Assembly (NCBI GenBank): GCA_021161905.1
Contig: JAGGZT010000045.1
Location: forward strand, 1 to 45,154
Direction of reading: 5' to 3'
Source: Acidobacteriota bacterium
GTDB lineage: Bacteria; Acidobacteriota; B3-B38; Guanabaribacteriales; JAGGZT01
Length of the DNA: 45,154 nucleotides
How positions within the stretch are numbered: position 1 is the stretch's first letter; each line of letters begins with the position of its first letter. The notes under the pieces were generated by a model. The model saw only the letters and a program-made list of their open reading frames with translations. It was not told where the DNA came from and searched no databases. The position numbers and the translations under genes were made by a program. Below are positions 7,939 through 15,525 of this stretch, one piece after another.

Positions 7939-9927
7939 ATGAAAAGGCGATTTCTTTTCTCGTTTCTTTTAGTTAGTGTTGTCTTCTTCTCCCTCTCCGG
8001 ATTATCTGAGGAGAAGAAGACGATCACCATCGAGGAGATGGTGGGGGTGAAGACGATAAGTTCCTTAGCATTTTCCCCTGAGGGTGAGAGCGCGGTCTTT
8101 GTTTTAAATCGGGTCAATTTTGCCAAGAACCACTACAACCCCGATCTCTACCTCATAAGGTTCAAGAAAAACGAGATTATAAGGTTGACCACCTCGGAGA
8201 AACGGGACAGTTCCCCCAAGTGGTCACCGGAAGGGGGGCTTATCGCCTTCCTCTCAAACAGGGTAGGAAAGAAGAATCAGATATTCCTCATCAGGGATGA
8301 TGGAGGGGAGGCCTGGCAGTTGACCAAGGAGAAGGAAGGGGTGATCAGCTTCTCCTGGCTATCTGGAGACACCATCGTCTATACCACTCGGGAGCCCCTT
8401 CCGAAGAAGGAACGGGAGAGGAGGGAAAAGGAGAAAAAGAAGGGGTTTGATGCCCGGGTGGTGGGAAAGGACAAAAGGAAGATCCTGTTTTTCAGCATCG
8501 ATGTGAAATCGGGAAAGAAGAGGAAGATAACCACCGCTGACTACGGGGTAGGGGAGATAGTCGCTTCGCCGAAGGGTGATTTGGTCGCTTATACCACTAA
8601 CTATACCGGAGATAGGGATGATTATTTGAACTACGATATCTTCCTCCTTGATGTGAAGACAGGTAAGGCGAGAAAGCTTACCGGCTTTCCTGGTCCTGAG
8701 CGGATGCCCCGTTTTTCCCCTGATGGAAGGTTCATCGCCTACCTTGCCCCGGTTGATCCCACCTTTGCCGCCTCCATCGAGAGGATCTACATAATCCCGG
8801 TAGTTGGGGGTAAAGCGAGACCGCTCACCTCCTCCTTCGATCGGACGATAAGCAGATTCCGCTGGAGTGCTGATGGCAAGTTCATCTACTTTGAAGCACC
8901 ACTTGGCACCGAGACCCATATCTTCCGCGTCCCCGCACCAGGGGGAAAGGTGGAGCGGATAACCAGGGGGAAGGCGAACTATTACGGCTTCGATATCGAT
9001 CGGATGGCTAAGAGGATGCTCCTCGTTCGTGAGGATGAGAAAAGCCTTCCCGAGGTCTTCCTCCTGCCGCTTTCCGGAAAGGGAGCAGAGAGGAAGATCA
9101 CCGCCCTGAACCTTGATCTTTCCAAGAGGAAGATAGGGAAGCAGGGGGTGATAAGCTGGCGCTCCTCGGACGGGCTTAAGATAGAAGGGGTCTTGGTCAA
9201 ACCGGTGGACTATAAGCCGGGGGTGAGATACCCCCTTATCGTCATCGTCCATGGAGGACCTCATGGTAGGGTGCGGAATGTGTTTCGGGATAGGGGAATG
9301 CAGATATTTGCCGCTTCCGGTTATGCGGTTTTGGCTCCGAATTTCAGGGGGAGCTCGGGATATGGAAATAGGTTCGGCACCATCAACCGGGGCGATCTCG
9401 GCGGAGGCGATTTCCGCGACATTATGGCTGGAGTGGATAAGGTGATTGAGCTGGGGATCGCCGATCCTGATAGATTGGGGATAATGGGAGGAAGCTATGG
9501 CGGTTATATGACCAACTGGGCGATAACCCAGACCAAAAGGTTCAAAGCAGCGGTATCGATGTACGGCATCTTCAACTTCATCACCGATTTCTCCAATTCG
9601 AACATCCCCACCTTCGAGAAGGAGTATTTAGGTTACTATTACTGGGAGAAACTAGATCCTTATCTAAGGCGCTCTCCCTTCTATTATGTGAGGAACATTG
9701 AGACCCCGGTGCTCATCCTCCACGGGGACGCGGACGCTAATACCTTCATCAGCAACTCACTTGAGATGTACACCGCCCTGAAGAAGCTCAAGAAAAGGTT
9801 TGAATTTGTGAGATATCCCCGGGAGGGACATGGTATCTCCCGGGAGCCCGCTCATCGGATAGATGTATTAAGGCGTGCTCTTTCCTGGTTCGATAATTAC
9901 CTTGAAAGGGAGAAAGTTGGCAATTAG
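7939..9927 (+). CDS. Secreted S9 prolyl-oligopeptidase-family peptidase
   Basis: 662 residues with a signal peptide (1-24). An N-terminal beta-propeller (about 30-400) contains several WD40/TolB-like repeats (for example SPKWSPEGGLIAFLS and RMPRFSPDGRFIAYL). An alpha/beta hydrolase domain follows (about 410-660). The catalytic triad is visible: S519 in GGSYGGYM, D599 in HGDADANTF, and H631 in REGHGIS. The GGSYGGY motif fits dipeptidyl- or acylaminoacyl-peptidases of family S9. It should cleave short peptides in the periplasm or outside the cell. The start has a GGGAGGG site. Its 3' end overlaps the stop of the convergent corrinoid-activation gene by 4 bp. Confidence 0.93.
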   Translation: MKRRFLFSFLLVSVVFFSLSGLSEEKKTITIEEMVGVKTISSLAFSPEGESAVFVLNRVNFAKNHYNPDLYLIRFKKNEIIRLTTSEKRDSSPKWSPEGGLIAFLSNRVGKKNQIFLIRDDGGEAWQLTKEKEGVISFSWLSGDTIVYTTREPLPKKERERREKEKKKGFDARVVGKDKRKILFFSIDVKSGKKRKITTADYGVGEIVASPKGDLVAYTTNYTGDRDDYLNYDIFLLDVKTGKARKLTGFPGPERMPRFSPDGRFIAYLAPVDPTFAASIERIYIIPVVGGKARPLTSSFDRTISRFRWSADGKFIYFEAPLGTETHIFRVPAPGGKVERITRGKANYYGFDIDRMAKRMLLVREDEKSLPEVFLLPLSGKGAERKITALNLDLSKRKIGKQGVISWRSSDGLKIEGVLVKPVDYKPGVRYPLIVIVHGGPHGRVRNVFRDRGMQIFAASGYAVLAPNFRGSSGYGNRFGTINRGDLGGGDFRDIMAGVDKVIELGIADPDRLGIMGGSYGGYMTNWAITQTKRFKAAVSMYGIFNFITDFSNSNIPTFEKEYLGYYYWEKLDPYLRRSPFYYVRNIETPVLILHGDADANTFISNSLEMYTALKKLKKRFEFVRYPREGHGISREPAHRIDVLRRALSWFDNYLEREKVGN

Positions 9928-10577
9928 CCTTCCTTCTGATGAAAGGGACAATGTTTTAGGTGACAAGTATCGCAGAGGGAGGGTTTTGTAGGATAGGGGT
10001 AGGGTTTCTTCATCAATCGTACCGCAAAAGAGAGCGACTTCCGGGGAGCCATTATCAGCCCTGGGGTCAGCATTACTTCGATTTTCTCCACCGGGAGAAA
10101 GGAGAAGATGATCCGCTGTTGTTCAAGCTCCCATTTACCATAGCCTGGGCTTATCCTCGGGTAAGGGTGGAGGTGAGCAATATCCTCTCGATGGCAGATA
10201 TGGGCGTTGGTGTAGTCAGCTGTCCGCTCCAATGCTTCGGAACCGAGAGCATCAAGAATGAGGGTTTCGAGCATCCTACCCTTCTCCGAAAGCTTGGTTA
10301 TCTCCTCATCGAGTTTCTCCCCTACGGTGCAGATGGCGAGGCCAATTACCTCTGTTTCCCGGAAGAGGGTATGTTTTGGGTACTCCTTTTTAGGTATGAG
10401 GCGATAGACCGCCCGGGGGAAGATTAGCTCCGAAGCTCTGGCTACCACCTCTTCCACCAATTTAAGCACCCGTGGGGGTGGTGTCTTGGCTCTCCGATAG
10501 CCGAGGAGGTGGAGGATGTCCCTCTCTTTTATCTCCATAGGGAAATCAGCTAAAATAACGGGTGAGGTGTCCATCAT
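9924..10577 (-). CDS. Stand-alone MetH-type B12 activation-domain protein
   Basis: 217 residues resembling the C-terminal reactivation domain of cobalamin-dependent methionine synthase (AdoMet-binding), as in short stand-alone homologues of thermophiles and anaerobes. The SPGYGKWELEQQ segment at about residues 143-154 matches the RxSPGY core, and the later MLTPGLIMAPRKSLSF matches the (L/M)xPxKSxS signature. The C-terminus adds a cysteine cluster CDTCHLKHCPF (about 202-212), not part of E. coli MetH, which could bind iron-sulfur or another metal. The expected role is reductive remethylation of an oxidised corrinoid on a partner. No corrinoid protein or methyltransferase is in this window. No good ribosome site precedes the ATG at 10577, so the start is uncertain. 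Confidence 0.8.
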   Translation of the reverse strand: MMDTSPVILADFPMEIKERDILHLLGYRRAKTPPPRVLKLVEEVVARASELIFPRAVYRLIPKKEYPKHTLFRETEVIGLAICTVGEKLDEEITKLSEKGRMLETLILDALGSEALERTADYTNAHICHREDIAHLHPYPRISPGYGKWELEQQRIIFSFLPVEKIEVMLTPGLIMAPRKSLSFAVRLMKKPYPYPTKPSLCDTCHLKHCPFHQKEG

Positions 10578-10782
10578 ATTTGGTAATCAGTTGTTCTTCT
10601 TCAGGTAAATACCTCCCTCTGAAGGAGGTTCCATTATCTTTATATCGACATACCGAGGTAAAAATTTATAGTTTAGACCAAAAAACAGCAAAAGCGAGCT
10701 TTCTTGCTTGGATACCGTACTTCAGGGGGAAGATATCCTTGATTTTTTTTTTAAAATATCTCTCTTTTATATTCAACAGAGC

Positions 10783-12138
10783 TCATCTGGTAAGCCAGGA
10801 GGTGTCCCTGAAGGTGATTATCGCATAAGGAACGGTCCAGATAAGGACAAATACATGGAGATAGGGATAAAGCATCCCGAAGACAAAGTCAGTGTTTTTC
10901 TCGAACTTTATGTAAAGAAGGATATAGATGGAACCCATTATGCTTATCATAGCGAGAAAGCGAAGGATAAGGACGGGGTCGATAAAGAAATATCTCATCG
11001 AGTAGAAGAGAACATAGAACTGGAAGGGGATGAGGGTTACCGAAAGGACGAAATCGAATATAGGTAATATCCGGTTTCTGGGGCGATAGCGCTTGAACAT
11101 AAAGGTGGCGAAAATAATGCTCTCCCTAATGAAGCTCTTGTGCCATCTGGTTAACATCTTGGCGAGCTTCTTCAGGTTGTTGGGCACTGTGGTATAGACC
11201 ACCGCGGTCTTCTGATAAACGGTGTCGTACCCTGAGCGAAGGACGAAGTTGGTGAGGGAACGATCATCCCCATAGGTGCACCGTTGGTTTAAGAATATCT
11301 GGTTCACCCAAGGCTCGAGTATCTTATCGATCACCGTCTTCCGGTAGGCGGAGAGCACGCCGGAACAGCAGAAGACCGTTCTAAAGGCAGAGCGGGAGGC
11401 ACGGAAGAATTCAAAAGCCAAGGTATAGCGGACGGCGAGCATCCTGGTTAAGAGATTTTCCGTTTTGTTATATACCTTTACCTTGGCGGTGGCAGCGCCC
11501 ACCCTGGGATCATCGAAGGGGGCGACAATCGCCCTCAAGGCGTCCTTCTCCATCACGCTGTCGGAGTCCATAGTGACGATGATATCGCCCTTAGCGATCC
11601 TCATTCCCGCAGCAAGTGCCTCCCTCTTTCCTTTGTTCTCTTTGAACCTTATCGTCTTCACCAGATCGGGATAGCGTTTTCTCGCCCGGTCGATGTAATA
11701 CCAGGTGTCGTCCTTGGAGGCATCATCGATGCAGATTATCTCCTTTAGCTCCTTGGGGTAATCGGCGGCGACAGCGGAGAGGATCGATTTCTCCACCATC
11801 TCCCCTTCGTTGTAAGCGGGGATTACCACCGTCACTCGGGGAAGTCTCTTTTTCTCCTTTATGGGGAAGGAACGGTAACGGAAGCAGAGGAAGGCGCGGT
11901 AAGGGAGATGTATCGCCACCATACAGGCGTAGAGGAATAGGGGAAGGGTGAAATAGCGTGGGACATAGCGAAGGTGATACCAATAGTCCGCCTTCTGAAA
12001 TGAGCCAGTTACCACCGCAAGCAGGATAATGAGACTAATGAACATAAAAATAGAGAGCTTGAGGAGGTTCTCGTAGCTCCCCTCCTTTACCAGCTCTAAC
12101 TTCTTTACCGTCGGTTCAGTGGTTAATCGATGATTCAT
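10783..12138 (-). CDS. Membrane family-2 glycosyltransferase (NodC/hyaluronan-synthase-like)
   Basis: 451 residues: two N-terminal membrane segments (about 24-46 and 62-86), a GT2 catalytic domain (about 98-330), and three or four C-terminal membrane segments. Motifs in order are VVIPAYNEGE, the nucleotide-binding Asp in CIDDASKDD, the metal-binding TMDSDS, an acceptor-site TYGDD, and LTRWHKS, which matches the Q/RxxRW motif of processive synthases. This suggests synthesis and perhaps export of a beta-linked polysaccharide, but the polymer cannot be named. It has its own TTGACA promoter just upstream. There is no clear terminator downstream; the 205-bp gap to the next gene has one weak GGAGGT inverted repeat and no gene. 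Confidence 0.88.
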   Translation of the reverse strand: MNHRLTTEPTVKKLELVKEGSYENLLKLSIFMFISLIILLAVVTGSFQKADYWYHLRYVPRYFTLPLFLYACMVAIHLPYRAFLCFRYRSFPIKEKKRLPRVTVVIPAYNEGEMVEKSILSAVAADYPKELKEIICIDDASKDDTWYYIDRARKRYPDLVKTIRFKENKGKREALAAGMRIAKGDIIVTMDSDSVMEKDALRAIVAPFDDPRVGAATAKVKVYNKTENLLTRMLAVRYTLAFEFFRASRSAFRTVFCCSGVLSAYRKTVIDKILEPWVNQIFLNQRCTYGDDRSLTNFVLRSGYDTVYQKTAVVYTTVPNNLKKLAKMLTRWHKSFIRESIIFATFMFKRYRPRNRILPIFDFVLSVTLIPFQFYVLFYSMRYFFIDPVLILRFLAMISIMGSIYILLYIKFEKNTDFVFGMLYPYLHVFVLIWTVPYAIITFRDTSWLTR

Positions 12139-12208
12139 TGCCCCCTTCTTCCTTTATATTCTTAAGGGGAAAATTAAGTGAGTTAAGGATTATCCTCTCA
12201 TATGAACC

Positions 12209-12237
12209 CTTATATATAAGGAAACCCCCCTTGTCAA
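12209..12237 (-). promoter_or_regulatory. Promoter of the glycosyltransferase gene
   Basis: Minus strand: -35 TTGACA (12237-12232), 17-bp spacer, -10 TATAAG (12214-12209). About 70 bp separate it from the start codon at 12138. Confidence 0.7.
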
Positions 12238-12263
12238 GGAATAAACAGATTTTTCCCTCATCT

Positions 12264-12785
12264 CTATCCTTCCACCTTATGGACGATCTCCTCGAGTCTT
12301 CTCCTTCTTGTAGGATGTGGCTCCTCCGCAGGATAACCCAGGGGAAGAATGATTATCGGCCGCTCCGTCCTTGGCAGGGAAAGGGCTTTTCCCACCTCCT
12401 CTTCATTGAAGGCACCGATCCATACGGTGGCGAGTCCCAAGGCGACAGCAGCGAGCTGAGCATAGCTGGCAGCAATGGTGGCGTCCTGAAGGCTGTAGAG
12501 TTCCGCTCCCCGCGAGCCGTACCGCGCTGCAGAACGTCTTCTATTGGCGGTGAAGACGAGAACCACCGGGGCAGAGGCGATGAAAAGTTGTCCGTAGGCA
12601 GCATCAACGAGCTTTTCCTTCAACGCCTCGTCCCTAATTAGATAGATTTCGTAGGCTTGGAGGTTGCCCGCTGAAGGGGCAGCGTTTGCCGTCTCAAGGA
12701 CCTTTGTCAGCTTATCCTCCTCCACCCCCTTGGCGAGAAACCTTCGCACAGAACATCTCTTAGCCACTACCTCGAAGAATTCCAT
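12264..12785 (-). CDS. Nitroreductase-family FMN oxidoreductase
   Basis: 173 residues of the short nitroreductase fold. The N-terminal FMN-phosphate signature RCSVRRF is at 10-16, NAAPSAGNLQAYE at about 34-46, and the C-terminal half has LGLATVWIGAFNEEEV and IILPLGYPAEE, typical of FMN-dependent NAD(P)H oxidoreductases of this family. It acts in the cytoplasm; the substrate is unknown (quinone, flavin or nitro compound reduction are all possible). An in-frame ATG lies eight codons upstream, but a GGGGGGAG site directly precedes the ATG at 12785, which starts MEFFEVVAKR as homologues do. A single gene, with its own promoter divergent from the histidine phosphatase gene. Confidence 0.88.
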   Translation of the reverse strand: MEFFEVVAKRCSVRRFLAKGVEEDKLTKVLETANAAPSAGNLQAYEIYLIRDEALKEKLVDAAYGQLFIASAPVVLVFTANRRRSAARYGSRGAELYSLQDATIAASYAQLAAVALGLATVWIGAFNEEEVGKALSLPRTERPIIILPLGYPAEEPHPTRRRRLEEIVHKVEG

Positions 12786-12820
12786 CTCTCCCCCCTTAAG
12801 GAAAAACAATAGACCTTCTC

Positions 12821-12850
12821 TTTTTACCCAATATATACTCTTCCTGTCAA
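12821..12850 (-). promoter_or_regulatory. Candidate promoter of the nitroreductase gene
   Basis: Minus strand: perfect -35 TTGACA (12850-12845), 18-bp spacer, -10 TAAAAA (12826-12821, four of six consensus bases). Back to back with the rightward promoter at 12863. Confidence 0.45.
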
Positions 12851-12862
12851 GATGGATAGTGG

Positions 12863-12892
12863 TTGTTTTTCCCCTTCGTTTTGTCGTAGAAT
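12863..12892 (+). promoter_or_regulatory. Candidate promoter of the histidine phosphatase gene
   Basis: -35 TTGTTT (12863-12868), 18-bp spacer, -10 TAGAAT (12887-12892). The start codon is about 37 bp downstream. Confidence 0.5.
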
Positions 12893-12928
12893 TAAACTTC
12901 GATAAGTTATGAAGGAGGTTGGTTGGTA

Positions 12929-13561
12929 ATGACGGTTACCATTTTCTTCCTTGTCCGCCACGGAGAGACCGAATTCAATCGACAGAAGAGGTTTATGGGT
13001 TGGATAGATGAACCCATAAATGAGGTTGGAAGGAAGCAGGTTGCTCTCCTCGGGAAACGGCTGGCGAATGAGGAGATAGATTTCTTTGCCAGCAGTCCCT
13101 TAAGACGAACAAAGGAGACGGTGGAGGCGATACTGGGACATCATCCTGGAGGAAGACTCGAGCTTTATCCCGAGCTCGGAGAGATAAGGCTTGGTCCTTG
13201 GGAGGGACTTACTTGGAAAGAGGTGGGAGAGAGATATCCCAAGGAGAAGGAGCTTTGGGAGACGGAGCCGGCTAAGGTTCATCTTCCCGGGCTTGAGACG
13301 GTGGATATGGTACGGGACCGGGTGGGGAGGAAGATCGATGAACTCCTCTCCACTCATAGAGGAGAGAGGATCCTCATCGCCACCCATGATATGGTGGTCC
13401 GACTCGCCATCTTCCATCTCTTGGAGATCGATAACAGACATTATCGGTCATTTCCGGTAATGAACGCCTCTTTATCCATCGTTCGGGTGAGGGAGAGGTT
13501 GAGAGAGCTCATCTTATTCAACGATACCTCCCACTTAGCTCCTTTAGGGAAAAATTTTTAG
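12929..13561 (+). CDS. Histidine phosphatase (phosphoglycerate-mutase-like)
   Basis: 210 residues of the histidine phosphatase superfamily. The phosphorylated His is in LVRHGETEFN (RHGE at 10-13). An SSPLRRTKETVE segment (about 56-67) and a second catalytic His in ATHDMVVR complete the pattern. Candidates for its reaction include cofactor-dependent phosphoglycerate mutase-like activity, alpha-ribazole phosphatase or broad phosphatase activity; sequence alone does not decide. An in-frame TTG at 12923 is only 3-4 nt from the AAGGAGGT site, whereas the ATG at 12929 is 9 nt away, so the ATG is preferred. Monocistronic; a new promoter begins immediately after the stop codon. Confidence 0.9.
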   Translation: MTVTIFFLVRHGETEFNRQKRFMGWIDEPINEVGRKQVALLGKRLANEEIDFFASSPLRRTKETVEAILGHHPGGRLELYPELGEIRLGPWEGLTWKEVGERYPKEKELWETEPAKVHLPGLETVDMVRDRVGRKIDELLSTHRGERILIATHDMVVRLAIFHLLEIDNRHYRSFPVMNASLSIVRVRERLRELILFNDTSHLAPLGKNF

Positions 13562-13918
13562 GGTTGACAGGAGAGGGTGAGTTGATATAACAATCTCCTC
13601 TTTTGTTTAATGGAGAAAGAGGAAAAAGGATATTGTAGTTTGAGACGGAGGACTCATGGAGTTTTTACTACCTTAAATTTTAGGTTTCCTCTCCTTTCAA
13701 GCCTCCAGGGATTTTAATCCATAAGAATTTTGAAAAAGAGGCTTTTTGTTGACAAACGGTTTTTGGGGGACTAAGAGAAGGGGGAATTTCGGGTGTAATT
13801 TATTGTAAAAAATGGAGTAATAGGAGGTGAGGCCCAAAGAGCAAAATAATTTAGGCGAGGAAGTAAATCCTTGTTTTAAAGGCTTAATAAATAAACCGAT
13901 GTAATGAGGTGGTAAAAG
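13562..13918 (+). promoter_or_regulatory. Gene-free region with two TTGACA promoters
   Basis: No convincing gene. Promoter A: TTGACA (13564-13569), 16-bp spacer, TATAAC (13586-13591). Promoter B: TTGACA (13749-13754), 17-bp spacer, TAAGAG (13772-13777). Both point at the glutamate synthase relic that follows. The stretch has only weak A/T-rich inverted repeats (such as AAAAAG-AGG-CTTTTT at 13733-13747) and no riboswitch I recognise. It is probably the surviving control region of the dead gene. Confidence 0.5.
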
Positions 13919-14490
13919 ATAACTTTTCAGAGACCCAATGCAAGCTTGGCTACGGGAACAAAGAACCGCATTCCTGATGTAGCTCCCATATCCGGTCTTT
14001 GTCCCGTTTGTTTGGGATGGCTGCCCCGGTGGCTGCGAGGTGTGAACCTCTTCGCTCCGGGGACGAGAGGTGCTCTATCCTCAGCCGTATTCTAAAGTGA
14101 CCGCTGGTGCCACCAAGGATTATCCGGTAGATTACTCTCATCTCAATATCCAAGGGAATCGATAAGGGGATCAGGGAGGGCAAGTTTCCTCCTTCCGTCT
14201 CCAAGTACGGCAACAACATCGAGCAGATCTATGTCAAGGCTGCTGAGCTCAAGGCGAAGTACGGGAAGGACTTCGAGCGGCTACCCGTTGGTGCCATTGG
14301 AATGTATACCTACGCCGATCGGCTGGCTACCGGTCTCAGGCAGTTGATGGCTGGTGCTCGGAAGTTCACCTTGGATAGCATAGGGCGTGATGATCTCATC
14401 GCCCTTACCAAGGAGGCTGCCGAGGTCACTGGTATCCCCTATGTGAGGGAACACGATTTGGAAGAGGTGGACAAGATCCTCGGGGTGTAA
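13919..14490 (+). pseudogene. Decayed FMN-dependent glutamate synthase (large-subunit-like) gene
   Basis: Three frame blocks in order. Block 1 (from 13919) reads IPDVAPISGLCPVC. Block 2, one frame on, reads DGCPGGCEV, then a stop, then LRGREVLYPQPYSKVTAGAT and DYPVDYSHLNIQG to about 14150. Block 3, in the third frame, reads GKFPPSVSKYGNNIEQIY through FERLPVGAIGMYTY, RLATGLRQLMAGARKF and AAEVTGIPYV to the stop at 14490. Blocks 1-2 match the N-terminus and block 3 the C-terminus of FMN-binding glutamate synthase-family proteins as I remember them. The FMN-barrel core between them, several hundred residues, is missing, so a large internal deletion joins the ends near 14150. The likely start codon is now ATA (13919), placed correctly after a GAGGTGG site. 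Not expressed as a working enzyme. Confidence 0.72.
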
Positions 14491-14507
14491 TTTCTTCCCG
14501 AACTTTT

Positions 14508-14546
14508 GGGGCTCGGGTGGCTTCTTTACCCGAGCCCCCATTTTCC
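14508..14546 (+). terminator. Intrinsic terminator of the relic gene
   Basis: Perfect 11-bp stem GGGGCTCGGGT (14508-14518) / ACCCGAGCCCC (14528-14538), 9-nt loop, followed by CATTTTCC. It lies 18 bp after the relic's stop codon and isolates the redox operon downstream. Confidence 0.85.
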
Positions 14547-14613
14547 TTAGCCGATCCCCTCCTTCCCCTTCCCAGAGAGGGGGAGGTTTCTTTTGTCCCA
14601 TTGAAATAAAATC

Positions 14614-14642
14614 TTGACCTTTTCTTCATTAAGGGATATAAA
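14614..14642 (+). promoter_or_regulatory. Promoter of the Hdr-like redox operon
   Basis: -35 TTGACC (14614-14619), 17-bp spacer, -10 TATAAA (14637-14642). It drives the three genes up to 19598, which have no other promoter or terminator between them. Confidence 0.65.
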
Positions 14643-14782
14643 ATAAGGTTCCGTTTTCTACTTTTTGCCCAATCATCAGGGTGAGCGATGGGCTTTCGAA
14701 AGAAGAGGAGGTTCTATCTCTGTGTTTTTCAGCTGAGGCACTTAAGGAGATGGTTTTTGATCCTGAAGGGGAGGAGAGTTCA

Positions 14783-15517
14783 ATGGAGAAAAAGGTAGTC
14801 GTTTTTGCCCCTACTTGGGGAATAGGGAAGAGGGAAAAGTTCCCCTCATCGGTGGAGCTTTGGCTTGAGGATACAATGGCAGAGCTTCCTCCTGCCTCTC
14901 TTCTTGAGCCATTTCTCAGGGGAGTAGATGGTATCTTTTTGGGGGATGTGTTGTCAACTGAAGACCCTGAAGGGAAGAGAAGCGAAGGCTTGGCTGATCT
15001 TATCTCTGCAGTTATCTCTTGGTTGGGGATATCTCCCCTTAGGTTCTTCTTCTGTCAAGTTTCTCGTAAGGGTGGGGAGAAGGTCGATCGGTTCGTTATG
15101 GATTTTTTGGAGAGGATTGAACCTCTCCCTTCGCTTTTTGAGGAGATTTCTGAGGAGAGGCTCAAGAGGAAGATCGAGGCGGCGAAAAAAGGGCTTTCTG
15201 CACGGAAGCTCCCCTTCCTTTTAGGAAAACGGGATGAGCTTTCAGAAAAGGGCAATCTCTTTGGTGAGCGATTCACCCAACTCGAGCTCAAACGGATGTT
15301 TTATAGCGTCATCTCTGATGAGCTTACCGCTTTCGAGCTTCTCTCCTTATTGGCGGAGAGGGCGTATTCTGTTCCCGAACTGGCTAAGCTCACCGCTTTA
15401 CCCCGCCCCCAGGTTTTGGGGCAGCTCTCTAATCTAAGAAGGCTAAACCAGGTTGATATAGTTGAGATAGAGGGTACTACCCCGAAGTGGGGTAGAAAAG
15501 GGATTAACCGGAAGTAG
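14783..15517 (+). CDS. MvhD-like protein without iron-sulfur cysteines, with C-terminal winged helix
   Basis: 244 residues from the ATG. Residues about 3-125 (KKVVVFAPTWGIGK ... FLRGVDGIFLGDVLSTEDPE) follow the layout of MvhD/FlpD, the [2Fe-2S] subunit linking hydrogenase or other donors to HdrA. The cysteine positions of that family (FxCNWC, CxGRVD, GCxxGDC) carry other residues here, so no cluster is expected. Residues about 175-235 (FELLSLLAERAYSVPELAKL ... PQVLGQLSNLRRLN) look like an ArsR/MarR-type winged helix. An in-frame GTG at 14681 would add 34 residues but lacks a ribosome site, while GGGGAGGAG precedes the ATG. It sits 8 bp before the flavoprotein genes. It may be a structural adaptor or a redox-linked regulator; neither is proven. 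Confidence 0.68.
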   Translation: MEKKVVVFAPTWGIGKREKFPSSVELWLEDTMAELPPASLLEPFLRGVDGIFLGDVLSTEDPEGKRSEGLADLISAVISWLGISPLRFFFCQVSRKGGEKVDRFVMDFLERIEPLPSLFEEISEERLKRKIEAAKKGLSARKLPFLLGKRDELSEKGNLFGERFTQLELKRMFYSVISDELTAFELLSLLAERAYSVPELAKLTALPRPQVLGQLSNLRRLNQVDIVEIEGTTPKWGRKGINRK

Positions 15518-15525
15518 GAGGAAAG

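Noticed and set aside
10611-10629. ACCTCC / GGAGGT inverted repeat as a terminator
   Set aside because: Only 6 bp, no U-tract on either strand, and about 150 bp from the nearest upstream stop codon.
10562-11067. Plus-strand frames of 88 and 119 codons at the end of the glycosyltransferase gene
   Set aside because: Partly antisense to the glycosyltransferase, with no ribosome site and no protein-like pattern.
13562-13918. Riboswitch or small RNA gene in the gene-free stretch
   Set aside because: I could not find conserved riboswitch motifs or a strong hairpin followed by T-residues; the promoters are better explained by the dead gene downstream.
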